From Nemertoderma westbladi (lineage: Eukaryota; Xenacoelomorpha; Nemertodermatida; Nemertodermatidae): 64,000 nucleotides of DNA. Positions 47,601 through 59,005 of this stretch are shown here, piece after piece. Both the position numbers and the translations under genes were made by a program. The notes below the pieces were generated by a model that was not told where the DNA came from, made no database searches, and saw nothing but the letters and a program-made list of their open reading frames with translations. The stretch is from contig JAUCBJ010002442.1 in assembly GCA_032718475.1 (NCBI GenBank), positions 1 through 64,000 of the forward strand, written 5' to 3'. Positions within the stretch are counted from its first letter, which is position 1, and the number at the start of each line of letters is the position of its first letter.

Positions 47601-50600
47601 ACCGGTACTGGGTTGGGATGGAGGGAGCCAGTACTGGGTTAGGATATAGGGAACCGGCACTGGGTTGGGATGGAGGGAACCGGTACTGGGTTGGGATGGA
47701 GGGAGCCGGTACTGGGTTGGGATGGAGGGAGCCGGTACTGGGTTGGGATGGAGGGTGACGGTACTGGGTTGGGATGGAGGGAACCGGTACTGGGTTGGGA
47801 TGGAGGGAGCCGGTACTGGGTTGGGATGGAGGGAGCCGGTACTGGGTTGGGATGGAGGGTGACGGTACTGGGTTGGGATGGAGGGAACCGGTACTGGGTT
47901 AGGATGGAGGGAGCCGGTACTGGGTTGGGATGGAGGGAACCGGTACTGGGTTGGGATGGAGGGAGCCGGTACTGGGTTGGGATGGAGGGAGCTGGTACTG
48001 GGTTGGGATGGAGGGAGCCGGTACTGGGTTGGGATGGAAGGAACTGGTACTGGGTTGGGTTGGAGGGAACCGGTACTGTGTTGGGATGGAGGGAGCTGGT
48101 ACTGGGTTGGGATGGAGGGAGACGGTACTGGGTTGGGATGGAGAGAGCCGGTACTGGGTTGGGATGGAGGGAGGCGGTACTGGGTTGGGATGGAGGGAAC
48201 CGGTACTGGTTTGGGGTGGGGAAGACGGTACTGGGTTGGGATGGAGGGAGCCGGTACTGGGTTGGGATGGAGGGAACCGGTACTGGGTTGGGATGGAGGG
48301 ATCCGGTACTGGGTTGGGATGGAGGGAACCGCTACTGGGTTGGGATGGAGGGAGCCGGTACTGGGTTGGGATGGAGGGAGCCGGTACTGGGTTGGGATGG
48401 AGGGAACCGGTACTGGGTTGGGATGGAGGGAATCTGTACTGGGTTGGGATGGAGGGAGCCGGTACTGGGTTAGGTTGGAGGGAACCGGTACTGGGTTGGG
48501 ATGGAGGGAGCCGGTACTGGGTTGGGATGAAAGGAACCGGTACTGGGTTGGGATGGAGGGAGCCGGTACTGGGTTGGGGTGGAGGGAGCCAATACTGGAT
48601 TGGGATGAAGGGAACCGGTACTGGGTAGGGATGGAGGGAGCCGGTACTGGGTTGTGATGGAGGGAGCCGGTACTGGGTTGGGATGGAGGGAGCCGGTACT
48701 GGTTGGGATGGAGGGAGCCAGTACTGGGTTGGTATGGAGGGAGCCGGTACTGGGTTGGGATGAAGGGAACCGGTACTGGGTTGGGATGGAGGGAGCCGGT
48801 ACTGAGTTGTGATGGAGGGAGCCGGTACTGGGTTAGGATGGAGGGAACCGGTACTGGGTTGGGATGAAGCGAACCGGTACTGGGTTGGGATGGAGGGAAC
48901 CGGTACTGGTTTGGGGTGGAGGGAGCCGGTACTGGGTTGGGATGGAGGGAGCTGGTACTGGGTTGGGATGGAGGGAACCGGTACTGGGTTGGGGTGGGGG
49001 GAGCCGGCACTGGGTTGGGATGGAGGGAGCCGGTACTGGGTTGGGATGGAGGGAATCGGTACTGGGTTGGGATGGAGGGAACCGGTACTGGGTTGGGGTG
49101 GGGGGAGCCGGTACTGGGTTGGGATGGAGGGAGCCGGTACTGGGTTGGTAAGGAGGGAACCGGTACTGGGTTGGGAAGGAGGGAGCCGGTACTGGTTTGA
49201 GGTGGAGGGAGCCAGTACTGGTTTGAGGTGGAGGGAGCCAGTACTGGGTTGGGATGGAGGGAACCGGCACTGGGTTGGTAAGGAGGGAGCCGGTACTAGG
49301 TTGGGATGGAGGGAGCCGGTACTGGGTTGGGATGAAGCGAACCGGTACTGGGTTGGGATGGAGGGAACCGGTACTGGGTTGGTATGGAGGGAACTGGGTT
49401 GGGTTGGAGGGAACCGGTACTGTGTTGGGGTGGAGGGAGCTGGTACTGGGTTGGGAAGGTGGGAGCCGGTACTGGTTTGGGGTGGAGGGAGCCAGTACTG
49501 GGTTGGGATGGAGGGAACCGGTACTGGGTTGGGGTTGGGGGAGCCGGCACTGGGTTGGGATGGAGGGAGCCGGTATGGGTTGGGATGAAGCGAACCGGTA
49601 CTGGGTTGGGATGGAGGGAACCGGTACTGGGTTGGTATGGATGGAACTGGTACTGGGTTGGGTTTGAGGGAACCGGTACTGTGTTGGGATGGAGGGAGCT
49701 GGTACTGGGTTGGGATGGAGGGAGCCGGTACTGGGTTAGGATGGAGGGAGCCGGTACTGGGTTGGGATGGAGGGAGCCGGTACTGGGTTGGGATGGAGGG
49801 AGCCGGTACTGGTTTGGGAAGGAGGGAGCTGGTACTGGGTTGGGAAGGCGGGAGCCGGTACTGGTTTGGGGTGGAGGGAGCCGGTACTGGGTAGGGATGG
49901 AGGGAGCCGGTACTGGGTTGGTATGGAGGGAACCGGTACTGGTTTGGGGTGGAGGAAGCTGGTACTGGTTTGAGGTGGAGGGAGCCAGTACTGGGTTGGG
50001 GTGGAGGGAACCGGTACTGGGTTGGGGTGGGGGGAGCCGACACTGGGTTGGTAAGGAGGGAGCCGGTACTAGGTTGGGATGGAGGGAGCCGGTACTGGGT
50101 TGGGATGAAGCGAACCGGTACTGGGTAGGGATGGAGGGAACCGGTACTGGGTTGGTATGGAGGGAACTGGTACTGGGTTGGGTTGGAGGGAACCGGTACT
50201 GTGTTGGGGTGGAGGGAGCTGGTACTGGGTTGGGAAGGTGGGAGCCGGTACTGGTTTGGGGTGGAGGGAGTCAGTACTGGGTTGGGATGGAGGGAACCGG
50301 TACTGGGTTGGGGTTGGGGGAGCCGGCACTGGGTTGGGATGGGAGCCGGAATGGGTTGGGATGAAGCGAACCGGTACTGGGTTGGGATGGAGGGAACTGG
50401 GTTGGGTTGGAGGGAACCGGTACTGTGTTGGGGTGGAGGGAGCTGGTACTGGGTTGGGAAGGTGGGAGCCGGTACTGGTTTGGGGTGGAGGGAGCCAGTA
50501 CTGGGTTGGGATGGAGGGAACCGGTACTGGGTTGGGGTTGGGGGAGCCGGCACTGGGTTGGGATGGAGGGAGCCGGTATGGGTTGGGATGAAGCGAACCG

Positions 50601-52630
50601 GTACTGGATTGGGATGGAGGGAACCGGTACTGGGTTGGTATGGATGGAACTGGTACTGGGTTGGGTTTGAGGGAACCGGTACTGTGTTGGGATGGAGGGA
50701 GCTGGTACTGGGTTGGGATGGAGGGAGCCGGTACTGGGTTAGGATGGAGGGAGCCGGTACTGGGTTGGGATGGAGGGAGCCGGTACTGGGTTGGGATGGA
50801 GGGAGCCGGTACTGGTTTGGGAAGGAGGGAGCTGGTACTGGGTTGGGAAGGCGGGAGCCGGTACTGGTTTGGGGTGGAGGGAGCCGGTACTGGGTAGGGA
50901 TGGAGGGAGCCGGTACTGGGTTGGTATGGAGGGAACCGGTACTGGTTTGGGGTGGAGGAAGCTGGTACTGGTTTGAGGTGGAGGGAGCCAGTACTGGGTT
51001 GGGGTGGAGGGAACCGGTACTGGGTTGGGGTGGGGGGAGCCGACACTGGGTTGGTAAGGAGGGAGCCGGTACTAGGTTGGGATGGAGGGAGCCGGTACTG
51101 GGTTGGGATGAAGCGAACCGGTACTGGGTAGGGATGGAGGGAACCGGTACTGGGTTGGTATGGAGGGAACTGGTACTGGGTTGGGTTGGAGGGAACCGGT
51201 ACTGTGTTGGGGTGGAGGGAGCTGGTACTGGGTTGGGAAGGTGGGAGCCGGTACTGGTTTGGGGTGGAGGGAGCCAGTACTGGGTTGGGATGGAGGGAAC
51301 CGGTACTGGGTTGGGGTTGTGGGAGCCGGCACTGGGTTGGGATGGGAGCCGGAATGGGTTGGGATGAAGCGAACCGGTACTGGGTTGGGATGGAGGGAAC
51401 CGGTACTGGGTTGGTATGGATGGAACTGGTACTGGGTTGGGTTGGAGGGAACCGGTACTGGGTTGGGATGGAGGGAGCCGGTACTGGTTTGGGAAGGAGG
51501 AAGCTGGTACTGGGTTGGGAAGGCGGGAGCCGGTACTGGTTTGGGATGGAGGGAGCCGGTACTGGGTAGGGATGGAGGGAGCCGGTACTGGGTTGGTATG
51601 GAGGGAACCGGTACTGGTTTGGGGTGGAGGGAGCTGGTACTGGGTTGGGATGGAATGAGCCGGTACTGGGTTGGTAAGGAGGGAGCCGGAACAGGGTTGG
51701 GAAGGAGGGAGCCGGTACTGGTTTGGGATGGAGGGAGCCGGTACTGGGTTGGGAAGGAGGGAGCTGGTACTGGGTTGGGAAGGAGGGAGCCGGTACTGGG
51801 TTGGGATGGAGGGAGCTGGTACTGGGTTGGGATGGAGGGAGCCGGTAATGGGTTGGGAAGGAGGGAGCTGGTACTGGGTTGGGAAGGAGGGAGCCGGTAC
51901 TGGGTTGGGATGGAGGGAGCTGGTACTGGGTTGGGATGGAGGGAGCCGGTACTGGGTTGGGAAGGAGGGAGCTGGTACTGGGTTGGGATGGAGGGAGCTG
52001 GTACTGGGTTGGGAAGGAGGGAGCCGGTACTGGGTTGGGATGGAGGGAGCTGGTACTGGGTTGGGATGGAGGGAGCCGGTACTGGGTTGGGAAGGAGGGA
52101 GCTGGTACTGGGTTGGGATGGAGGGAGCTGGTACTGGGTTGGGATGGAGGGAGCCGGTACTGGGTTGGGAAGGAGGGAGCTGGTACTGGGTTGGGAAGGA
52201 GGGAGCCGGTACTGGGTTGGGATGGAGGGAGCTGGTACTGGGTTGGGATGGAGGGAGCCGGTACTGGGTTGGGATGGAGGGAGCCGGTACTGGGTTGGGA
52301 AGGAGGGAGCTGGTACTGGGTTGGGAAGGAGGGAGCCGGTACTGGGTTGGGATGGAGGGAACCGGTACTAGTTGGGGAGGGAGGGGAGCCGGTACTGGGT
52401 TGGGATGGAGGGAACCGGTACTAGTTGGGGAGGGAGCCGGTACTGGGTTGAGGTGGAGGGAGCCGGTAATGGGTTAGGATGGAGGGAGCCGGTACTGGGT
52501 TGGGATGGAGGGAGCCGGTACTGGGTTGGGATGGAGGGAACCGGTACTGGGTTGGGATGGAGGGAACCGGTACTAGTTGGGGAGGGAGCCGGTACTGGGT
52601 TGAGGTGGAGGGCTCTTGTACTGGGTTTGG
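44695..52630. repeat. 26-bp minisatellite, about 305 units
   Basis: Unit: gagggagccggtactgggtt + gggatg. Common variants are gggaacc, ggagctgg, ggaagg and ggggtgg. Because 26 cycles through all frames and the unit has no stops on either strand, overlapping frames up to 884 codons appear on both strands (minus: PSTGSLHPNPVPAPSIPTQY..; plus: GWREPVLGWDGGSRYWVGME..). A ~1,003-bp higher-order duplication is visible (variant order at 49.4-50.4 kb recurs at 50.4-51.4 kb). The array lies in the Kv4 intron and is C-rich on the sense strand. Confidence 0.97.
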
Positions 52631-53757
52631 GTTGAGGGAAATAGCGAAAAATTAAATTATATGCGACAACAGTATGCGCCATTAACAAATTGGAAAATTA
52701 GCTAATGATATTGAGATACGTGTGGTGTAAACAGGGATGAGAGGACATATGAAATAACCCGGGGGTAAGAACTGGTTACACTGCACCAATGTAACCAGTT
52801 CTCTATAGAACATGCTACCTGGGATATAGCTTACAGCAAACTAGCCTATTACTGACCAACAACCTACGTCACTATTTCATAGTGTTATCGAGAGAAATAC
52901 ACCACTTCAGATTCAATTTCGAATTCAATTACTCAACATTGAATTATTTCTGAAGGCTTACTGCGTTGTCTGATCATGTATACCAGCTTTACATAAACCT
53001 AAAGGTCATTCATATTAATGATATATTTTGTGCTAATTGACATAAAATTTACGAACAAATAATTGCCCAATATAGGTAATAGGAATAAGGAGGAATGTAA
53101 TGATTGTAGCGTTGCAATAATAAAGGTAAATAGTAATCAATAGAGCGTGATTAGCACGTGTGACATTCAATCATAGTAACCAATACCGCGCTAGTGATCT
53201 AAGAGTTGGCATAATAATAACCAACCTTCCTATTAATGGCCAGGGTAGTTCTTGTCAAGAGTTGAGCCGTTCAAAAACACGATGTGGTTAGGTGCGTGTA
53301 TGTGTGTATAACCATCCAATATCTCAAAAACTCAAGCAGGTACGCAAACATTTCAATAACAAACTCTACATAAATTTTGGTTGCGCACAAGACTGTATAT
53401 TTTTTGTGGCGTTTCGATCACGGAGGTCACTGAAATATAGCGGTTTTGAAAATTTAAAGTCGAATTTCACCGATTTCAACTCGTCGAGTATCCACTAACT
53501 TTTTTATTTAGGCTGGCTATTCAGTCATTTGCATTTGAGCAACATATTTGAGCCTCAGAATCTTTTCAAATATCGCCAATCTCGCCCAGAACGTCGCCAA
53601 AATTTGTTAGACCGGCAAAAAAAACGCTATATGTAGACCGTACATAGACAAACGTAGTGTTAGTTGGGTCCCTCTCCATTCATTATGGCAGTGATTTTTT
53701 ATGTCATTTTATTTGACTTTTTTTGTCCGCCTTTTTTTACGAATTTTGCATAATGAC
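52631..53757. other. Unique intron sequence
   Basis: No exon or mobile element is recognised apart from the hairpin at 52768-52802. A 68-codon plus frame at 53292 has no motif. Confidence 0.45.
52768..52802. repeat. Perfect 13-bp hairpin
   Basis: AGAACTGGTTACA and its exact inverse TGTAACCAGTTCT flank a 9-base loop. It lies in the Kv4 intron, ~140 bp from the 26-bp array. Confidence 0.9.
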
Positions 53758-53957
53758 CTGTCTGTCAGACTGCTGATTTCTGGACTGCCAAACAGTCGAT
53801 TTCAACATGCCTATGCCAAAACATTCAAAATTTGTTGATTTCTGGACTGTCGGACAGTTGATTTCACTATGCCTGTTACAAAACATTCAAAATTTGTTGA
53901 TTTCTTGACTGTCAGACGGTTTAATTTACAATAGTTGGGGCAAAACATTCAAAATTG
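53758..53957. repeat. 60-62-bp tandem repeat, three copies
   Basis: ttgatttctggactgtcgga...aaaacattcaaaatttg recurs at ~53775, 53837 and 53897, with substitutions between copies. Confidence 0.85.
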
Positions 53958-54089
53958 CAATTCAATACAAAAACTATGAGATAGATTTCCATATACGCCT
54001 GTGGTAAACGCCTTTAATAGTTTGTGGTTGTTGTCGATAATCGAATACAGTATGACGTAGCAAAACACTCATTTTGAGGCCAAAAACAA

Positions 54090-54940
54090 TTACCAATTGA
54101 TAGAAAGGAGCAGGTTAGAGAGGCGGGCCTTTCTAACCAAAACAATAAACGGTCACTTTACCAAATCAGGGAAATGAGCAAGTTACAGAGGCTGGATTTT
54201 CTTACCAAAACAATAAACGATCATTTTACTAATTGAGGGAAAGGAGCGGGTTACATAGGCGGGATTTTCTAACCAAAACAATAAACAGTCACTTTACCAA
54301 ATGAAGGAAAGGAGCAGGTTACATAGATGGTCTTTTCTAATCAAAACACTAAACAATAACATTACCAATTGAGGGAAAGGAGCACGTTACTGAGGCGGGA
54401 TTTTCTAACCAAAACAATAAACAATAACTTTACCAAATGAAGGAAAGGAGCAGGTTACAGAGGCGGGCCTTTCTAACCAAAACAATCACTTTACTAATTG
54501 AGGGAAAGGAGCAGGTTACAGAGGCGGGATTTTCTATCCAAAACAATAAACAGTCACTTTACCAAATGAAGGAAAGGAGCAGGTTACATATATGGTATTT
54601 TCTAATGGGTTACAAAACACTAACCACTAAACACTAAACAATAACATTACCAATTGAGGGAAAGGAGCGGGTTACAGAGGCGGGATTTTCTAACCAAAAC
54701 AATAAACAGTCACTTTACCAAATGAAGGAAAGGAGCAGGTTACATAGATAGTATTTTCTAATCAAAACACTAAATAATAACATTACCAATTGAGGGAAAG
54801 GAGCACGTTACTAAGGCGGGATTTTCTAACCAAAACAATAAACAATCAATTTACCAAATGAAGGAATGGAGCAGGTTACAGAGGCGGGCCTTTCTAACCA
54901 AAACAATAAACGATACCACTTTACCAATTGAGGAAAAGGG
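54090..54940. repeat. ~68-bp minisatellite, about 13 copies
   Basis: Units contain ggaaaggagcaggttacaga, ggcgggattttctaacc and aaaacaataaac. Alternating half-types (ccaattgaggg / ccaaatgaagg) suggest amplification as dimers. The core matches the single dispersed copy at 19380-19440. Confidence 0.93.
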
Positions 54941-55747
54941 CATTTTACGGCGGCAATATTTTACATGATGTACAGTTGTATATATTCTTTATTGGGACAA
55001 CCCCTTTGCTTTTAGCTAAAACCGGCCCGATATTTTCGATATCAGTGTGTTTTCGCTATCAAATGGAGAATAAGTTGATTTTTTCAAAACTAAAATTAAA
55101 AACTACATCCTCAACACCTATGATTCATAACGTGCATCGTTCTTTACCAATTTTTACTAAATGAAAAGTATTAGTTCAGTTCCATTGATTATCCTATCTA
55201 TTATTCTATGGTGAATTTTCATTTGCAATCTCTCGAGAGCCACATACAGTCAATAATAATCAATAATAACCAAAAAAAGGCCAGAATCGCCTTCGTTTAC
55301 TTCACCTATTTATGTACCGTAATGATTTCCATATAACGACTATTCTTCTTCTCTCTGTTTATAAATTTCTGTTTAAGAAATATAAATTGTCCTCAATGAA
55401 TTTAAAAATGACTATAAAGTAAATTTTTAATGCACAGTGTTATTTTATTTCTCACATTTACAGTGCTCACCTCGGCGCATAAGCTATGCTTTGCTGAGGT
55501 TAGTACTTTGGTTGAAGTCGGAATTCGGATGCAATTGAATCTTTAGATTTATACTGTAGACCTACTAACTAGACTTAGGCAGTTGTAATTACTAAACAAT
55601 ATCGTACAGTAATTATCCTAAGGTCTCAGGGGGGTGGGTTGGGTTGGTAACACGTGCATGCTCTCATGAAATATTTTAGTTTAATCGCATTAGGTATAGG
55701 TTTAAATTTATTACATCATTATATTGGATATTATACGAGTCCTATGG
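54941..55747. other. Unique intron sequence
   Basis: A 78-codon plus frame at 54928-55164 begins in the last 68-bp unit and has no recognisable motif. Nothing else is supported. Confidence 0.45.
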
Positions 55748-55778
55748 GCTCAATCAATCAATCAATCAATCAATCAAT
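55748..55778. repeat. (TCAA)n microsatellite at a retrotransposon 5' junction
   Basis: About seven tcaa units directly precede the truncated 5' end of retrotransposon copy 2. Confidence 0.9.
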
Positions 55779-56816
55779 TTGTGTCTACTGTTGATGGTGA
55801 CACAGAACCATTTGAAGTGTTATGGGGCGTCCTCCAAGGAGACACACTTGCACCATTCTTGTTCATAATTGTGGTTGACTATGTTCTACGCATGTCCTTA
55901 GATCATCATAATGATGATGGGGTGATGATAACTCCACCTACTGGCTCCAGAAGTCGAGGAAATCCTGCCAAGTACCTAACTGATCTAGACTTTGCTGATG
56001 ACTTAGGAGTACTCTCAGAATCATTAGAGGGAGCCCAGCGGCTCCTCAGCTCATTAGAACATGCTGCTTCTAGTGTTGGTCTTTTTATTAACTCCAGAAA
56101 GACCAAAATTCTGACAGTTAACTTTGAAAGTCCTCAGCAAGTCTCTGATCGGATGAGCATAAGCTCAAAGGATGGTATGCTTGAGCATGTGGACGACTTC
56201 TGTTACCTGGGATCATGGATCCGGAAGTCAGGTGAGGACCTTCGAATACGTAAGGGAAAGGCATGGGCAGCCTTGAATAGGCTTTCCAGGATTTGGAAGT
56301 CACCGAGAATTAATCAGAAACTTAAGGTCCGATTATTTAGAGCAGCAGTAGTTCCAGTACTCCTCTACGGGAGTCCATGCTGAGCTCTAACTGCTGAGCA
56401 CACCAAATCTCTGGATGGCACATTCACAAGAATGCTACGCCGGGTTCATTGTGTCAAGTACAATGCACACATCTCCAACCAGACACTATATAACATTGGA
56501 GGTGTCTCATTGGTTCCCCCAAGCTTGACACTTGAACAAAATCGCCTCCGCTTTGCAGGACATTGCTTTCGCCGTGAGGACCAACCAGTGCATAATCTTG
56601 TACTTTGGCAGCCTCATGGAGTGAATAAGCATGGTGGACAGCCCATGACTTTCTTGAGACGCATCTTAAAGGACACTGGCCTTGAAGATGCGGATGATCA
56701 AGCAAATGTCATGGGTGATAGGGAGTTGTGGCGGTGCAATTTTGTTGACAAGCCGGCACAGCATTCTTAAAAATGCAACTGCAATGCAGCATGCCGATCC
56801 TAGTAGTAGTAGTAGT
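55777..56816 (+). pseudogene. RTE-like retrotransposon, copy 2 (5'-truncated, nonsense)
   Basis: Begins within the RT palm at FVSTVDGDTEPFEVLWGVLQ and runs to FVDKPAQHS and a (TAG)n tail. Nucleotide identity with copies 1 and 3 is very high by eye. Motif C (FADDL) is present; motif A is lost by truncation. One in-frame TGA (56381-56383) replaces the tryptophan of SPCWALT; otherwise the frame is open to 56770. No target duplication was found; the (TCAA)n at the left may mask it. It is inserted in the Kv4 intron, antisense to the gene. Confidence 0.92.
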
Positions 56817-57677
56817 CTCTATTCTACATGACAGGACATGACTATTTAATATTAGTTAATACTAGTTAACAATAAAAAAAAACTTGGTTGCGCTTAAAAC
56901 CCTAAGGCTTTTACAGTTTTGAACCTAATCACATGAAAGTTTTTTTATATGATAGATCAAAGATGGGGCAACATAACTGTCAGGCGAAATTTTGTGAAAA
57001 TAATTCTGCACCACTAGGTGGCGCTGCAAATTTATGCTATTTTTTAGGTTTGTTATAAATAGTATTAAATTTTATTAACAAAAAATTTCGAAAAGTTGTC
57101 TGATACTTTTATGCAGGGTGGCTATCTAGACACCCACAGGAAGTTTCAGACTAATTACTCAAAAATTGTAGAAGTAGTAGGGTTTTGAAGTTGACAATTT
57201 TATAACAAAAATATTTCGAGATAATCGACCTTTCATTATACATAGTAATAGTAATTTCAATTGGAATCCCTAAATGGAAATTGTTATAACTTAAATACTA
57301 AAAGAGCTATTAGATAGCGGTTTTCAGATTTGGAAACACAATAATAAATTAATAGATCTGCAAATAGCAATGCCAATCATTAAGCTTCAAAGGAATTCCA
57401 CCGATACTATATGGCAACATATGGTAACTATAGCAGCTATCACTAAGTAAGTATTGGTAATAGCAGTGCATCACTTTAGCGGGGAGTATTACAGTGCGGT
57501 ATTACGATAATATTCATTATTAATCAATAATACTTATTGTACACCAAGATGAGAACCTATTATTCCAATTCACACGGTCTATATTTATTTATTATAATAT
57601 AGTTTGTGAACTTTTACTGCAACCGTTTAAAACACTTTGCAAACTCATATTCATGGACAATAACACCAACTCAAGTT
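56817..57677. other. Unique AT-rich intron sequence
   Basis: No gene or mobile-element signature was recognised. Confidence 0.5.
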
Positions 57678-57890
57678 CCACCTTGGTGTAGTGGTTGCAT
57701 TGAATTCACATCACTCTGGAGATAGTGGGTTCGATCCCCGCATGAGGGTCAGGGCAGTTTTCGTTTTGGTACGAATTACTTTAAAGGGACTAGCCGGGGC
57801 TCATATGTCTTCCATCCTCCTTAAATGATAGCTAAATGAGTACTGGAGTAATCCCTGGCCTAACGGCAACTTTACTTTACTTTCAGCCCC
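57678..57890 (+). mobile_element. tRNA-derived SINE with TTTAC-rich tail
   Basis: A perfect A-box TGGTGTAGTGG (57684-57694) and B-box GGTTCGATCC (57728-57737) are 44 bp apart, as in tRNA genes. A ~140-bp body follows and ends ggcaactttactttactttc. It lies in the Kv4 intron, antisense to the gene. Target duplications were not clear. Confidence 0.75.
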
Positions 57891-58063
57891 AAACTCCAGT
57901 TTGTCATAAACTATTTTACTTAAAAACATTAATTAAACCAATTAAGGTGCGTGCATCTTTGACGAAACAATGAAACTAAGAAAAAATTTAAGGATGAGTT
58001 GATGATTCTGCAGGGTGATGCTAAGCTTCAAAGGGATAATTATATATAATCTACTATACTCAC

Positions 58064-58150
58064 GGTCGCCTTCTCGAGACACCTCAGTAAGTGATGGTGT
58101 TGAGACTCGAATAGAGTTGCGTTGGGGTCGTGAGAGTCGGGGCTGAAACC
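58064..58150 (-). CDS. KCND: Shal/Kv4 potassium channel, exon with dileucine targeting motif
   Basis: An 87-bp, 29-codon exon in phase 0 at both ends, between acceptor ttctattttctag (AG at 58152-58151) and donor GTGAGTAT (58063). It encodes GFSPDSHDPNATL followed by FESQHHHLLRCLEKAT. The latter is near-identical to the 16-residue dileucine-containing motif conserved in Shal/Kv4 channels, which targets them to dendrites. That match, over a non-repetitive motif at the expected exon boundary, identifies the gene. A longer 74-codon frame runs past the donor into the intron and is not the product. The LL pair is intact. Spacing to the upstream exon is only 183 bp. Confidence 0.93.
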
Positions 58151-58333
58151 CTAGAAAATAGAACAAAAGTTCAATATATTATAATCTACACTAAACGCAA
58201 ACCAAACCTAACCACCACGCTATAAAATAAAAGGATTAAATTAAACTACAAAGGAAACACTTTCAGAGTCCCCAGTAAATAAATCTACTAAATTAATTAA
58301 ATAACTAATCAGTAAAGACGTACAACTACTAAC

Positions 58334-58417
58334 CTTTGCTTCTTTTTGACGTTTTTTATTAACATAGGCTGATCGGTTTGCATTCTTCGCCAGTCGTATT
58401 CTTGCTAGACGCGTTTT
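58334..58417 (-). CDS. KCND: Shal/Kv4 potassium channel, post-S6 exon
   Basis: An 84-bp, 28-codon exon, phase 0 at both ends. Acceptor attattccctttag (AG at 58419-58418); donor GTTAGTAG (58333). It encodes KTRLARIRLAKNANRSAY, then VNKKRQKEAK. Kv4 channels carry the same pattern just after the S6 segment (K-RLARIR-AK...AY...KR), in the cytoplasmic stretch that follows the pore. No membrane segment is expected in this piece. Upstream exons for the T1 domain, S1-S6 and selectivity filter are not found between 58420 and 64000 on the minus strand, so the preceding intron is at least 5.6 kb and the gene runs off the right edge. Short length kept it below ordinary ORF detection. Confidence 0.9.
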
Positions 58418-58960
58418 CTAAAGGGAATAATTAAGGGTTACTTATTAAGGGTAAATACAGCTTGCCAACACATTGTTACTATCAATAATAAGGGTTACTT
58501 GGTATCTAGCATTTCCTAATCCCAAACAATAATAATGACAGCAGGAATATAGGCTATATACTTTAAAGAAATGGCCTGTCAAATAAACAGCACACGGACA
58601 TTGTTTACTTAAAAGTAATAAATTTAAATTAGATCACTAAAATATTAGAATTGGCTGCTATTATCACCATGTTCTGGAATATAGTGTCGTTATTCTGGTA
58701 CATGCCACCCCCCAAAAAAATTTGTTTTCTACAAATCGTATAAGAGATTGCATGAAATTTGAAATAGATATAGTTTCACTCAACTCCTCCGCCTTGGGTG
58801 AGTCAGAATTTTTATTTTTGCTTATATATATCTCAGCTATTTTACTTTACGATGAAATTCAGATTGTGTTACAATTACATATTTGGAATCCTTGCATGGC
58901 CAGCTTTCCGTCAGTGCCAACGAATCGATCGCTATAATGTTTAGCAGAGCGGTAAGTAAA

Positions 58961-59005
58961 GTACTAACTACTAGTCGAGTACGAACCGTACTTCGACTAT
59001 AGTAC
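58961..59005. repeat. Bulged hairpin
   Basis: TAGTCGAGTACG (58972-58983), loop aac, then CGTACTTCGACTA (58987-58999; one bulged T). The stem extends outward through gtacta (58961) and tagtac (58998-59004) with a 5-base bulge. Confidence 0.75.

Larger units (their letters stand above)
36021..58063 (-). other. Last intron of the Kv4 gene, about 22 kb
   Basis: Donor GTGAGTAT at 58063-58056 and acceptor ..tttacag at 36021. Both neighbouring exons are phase 0. Contents: SINEs at 36165 and 57678, a three-copy repeat (36342), a MITE (36792), two 26-bp arrays (37205-43165 and 44695-52630), a 13-bp hairpin (52768), a three-copy repeat (53758), a 68-bp array (54090) and retrotransposon copy 2 (55777). 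Tandem repeats make up roughly two thirds of the intron. Confidence 0.85.

Noticed and set aside
44660-52690. Open frames up to 884 codons (proline/serine/glutamine-rich on minus, WDGG-rich on plus)
   Set aside because: By-products of a stop-free 26-bp unit that cycles through all frames; they overlap massively on both strands. Kept only as an exonisation possibility.
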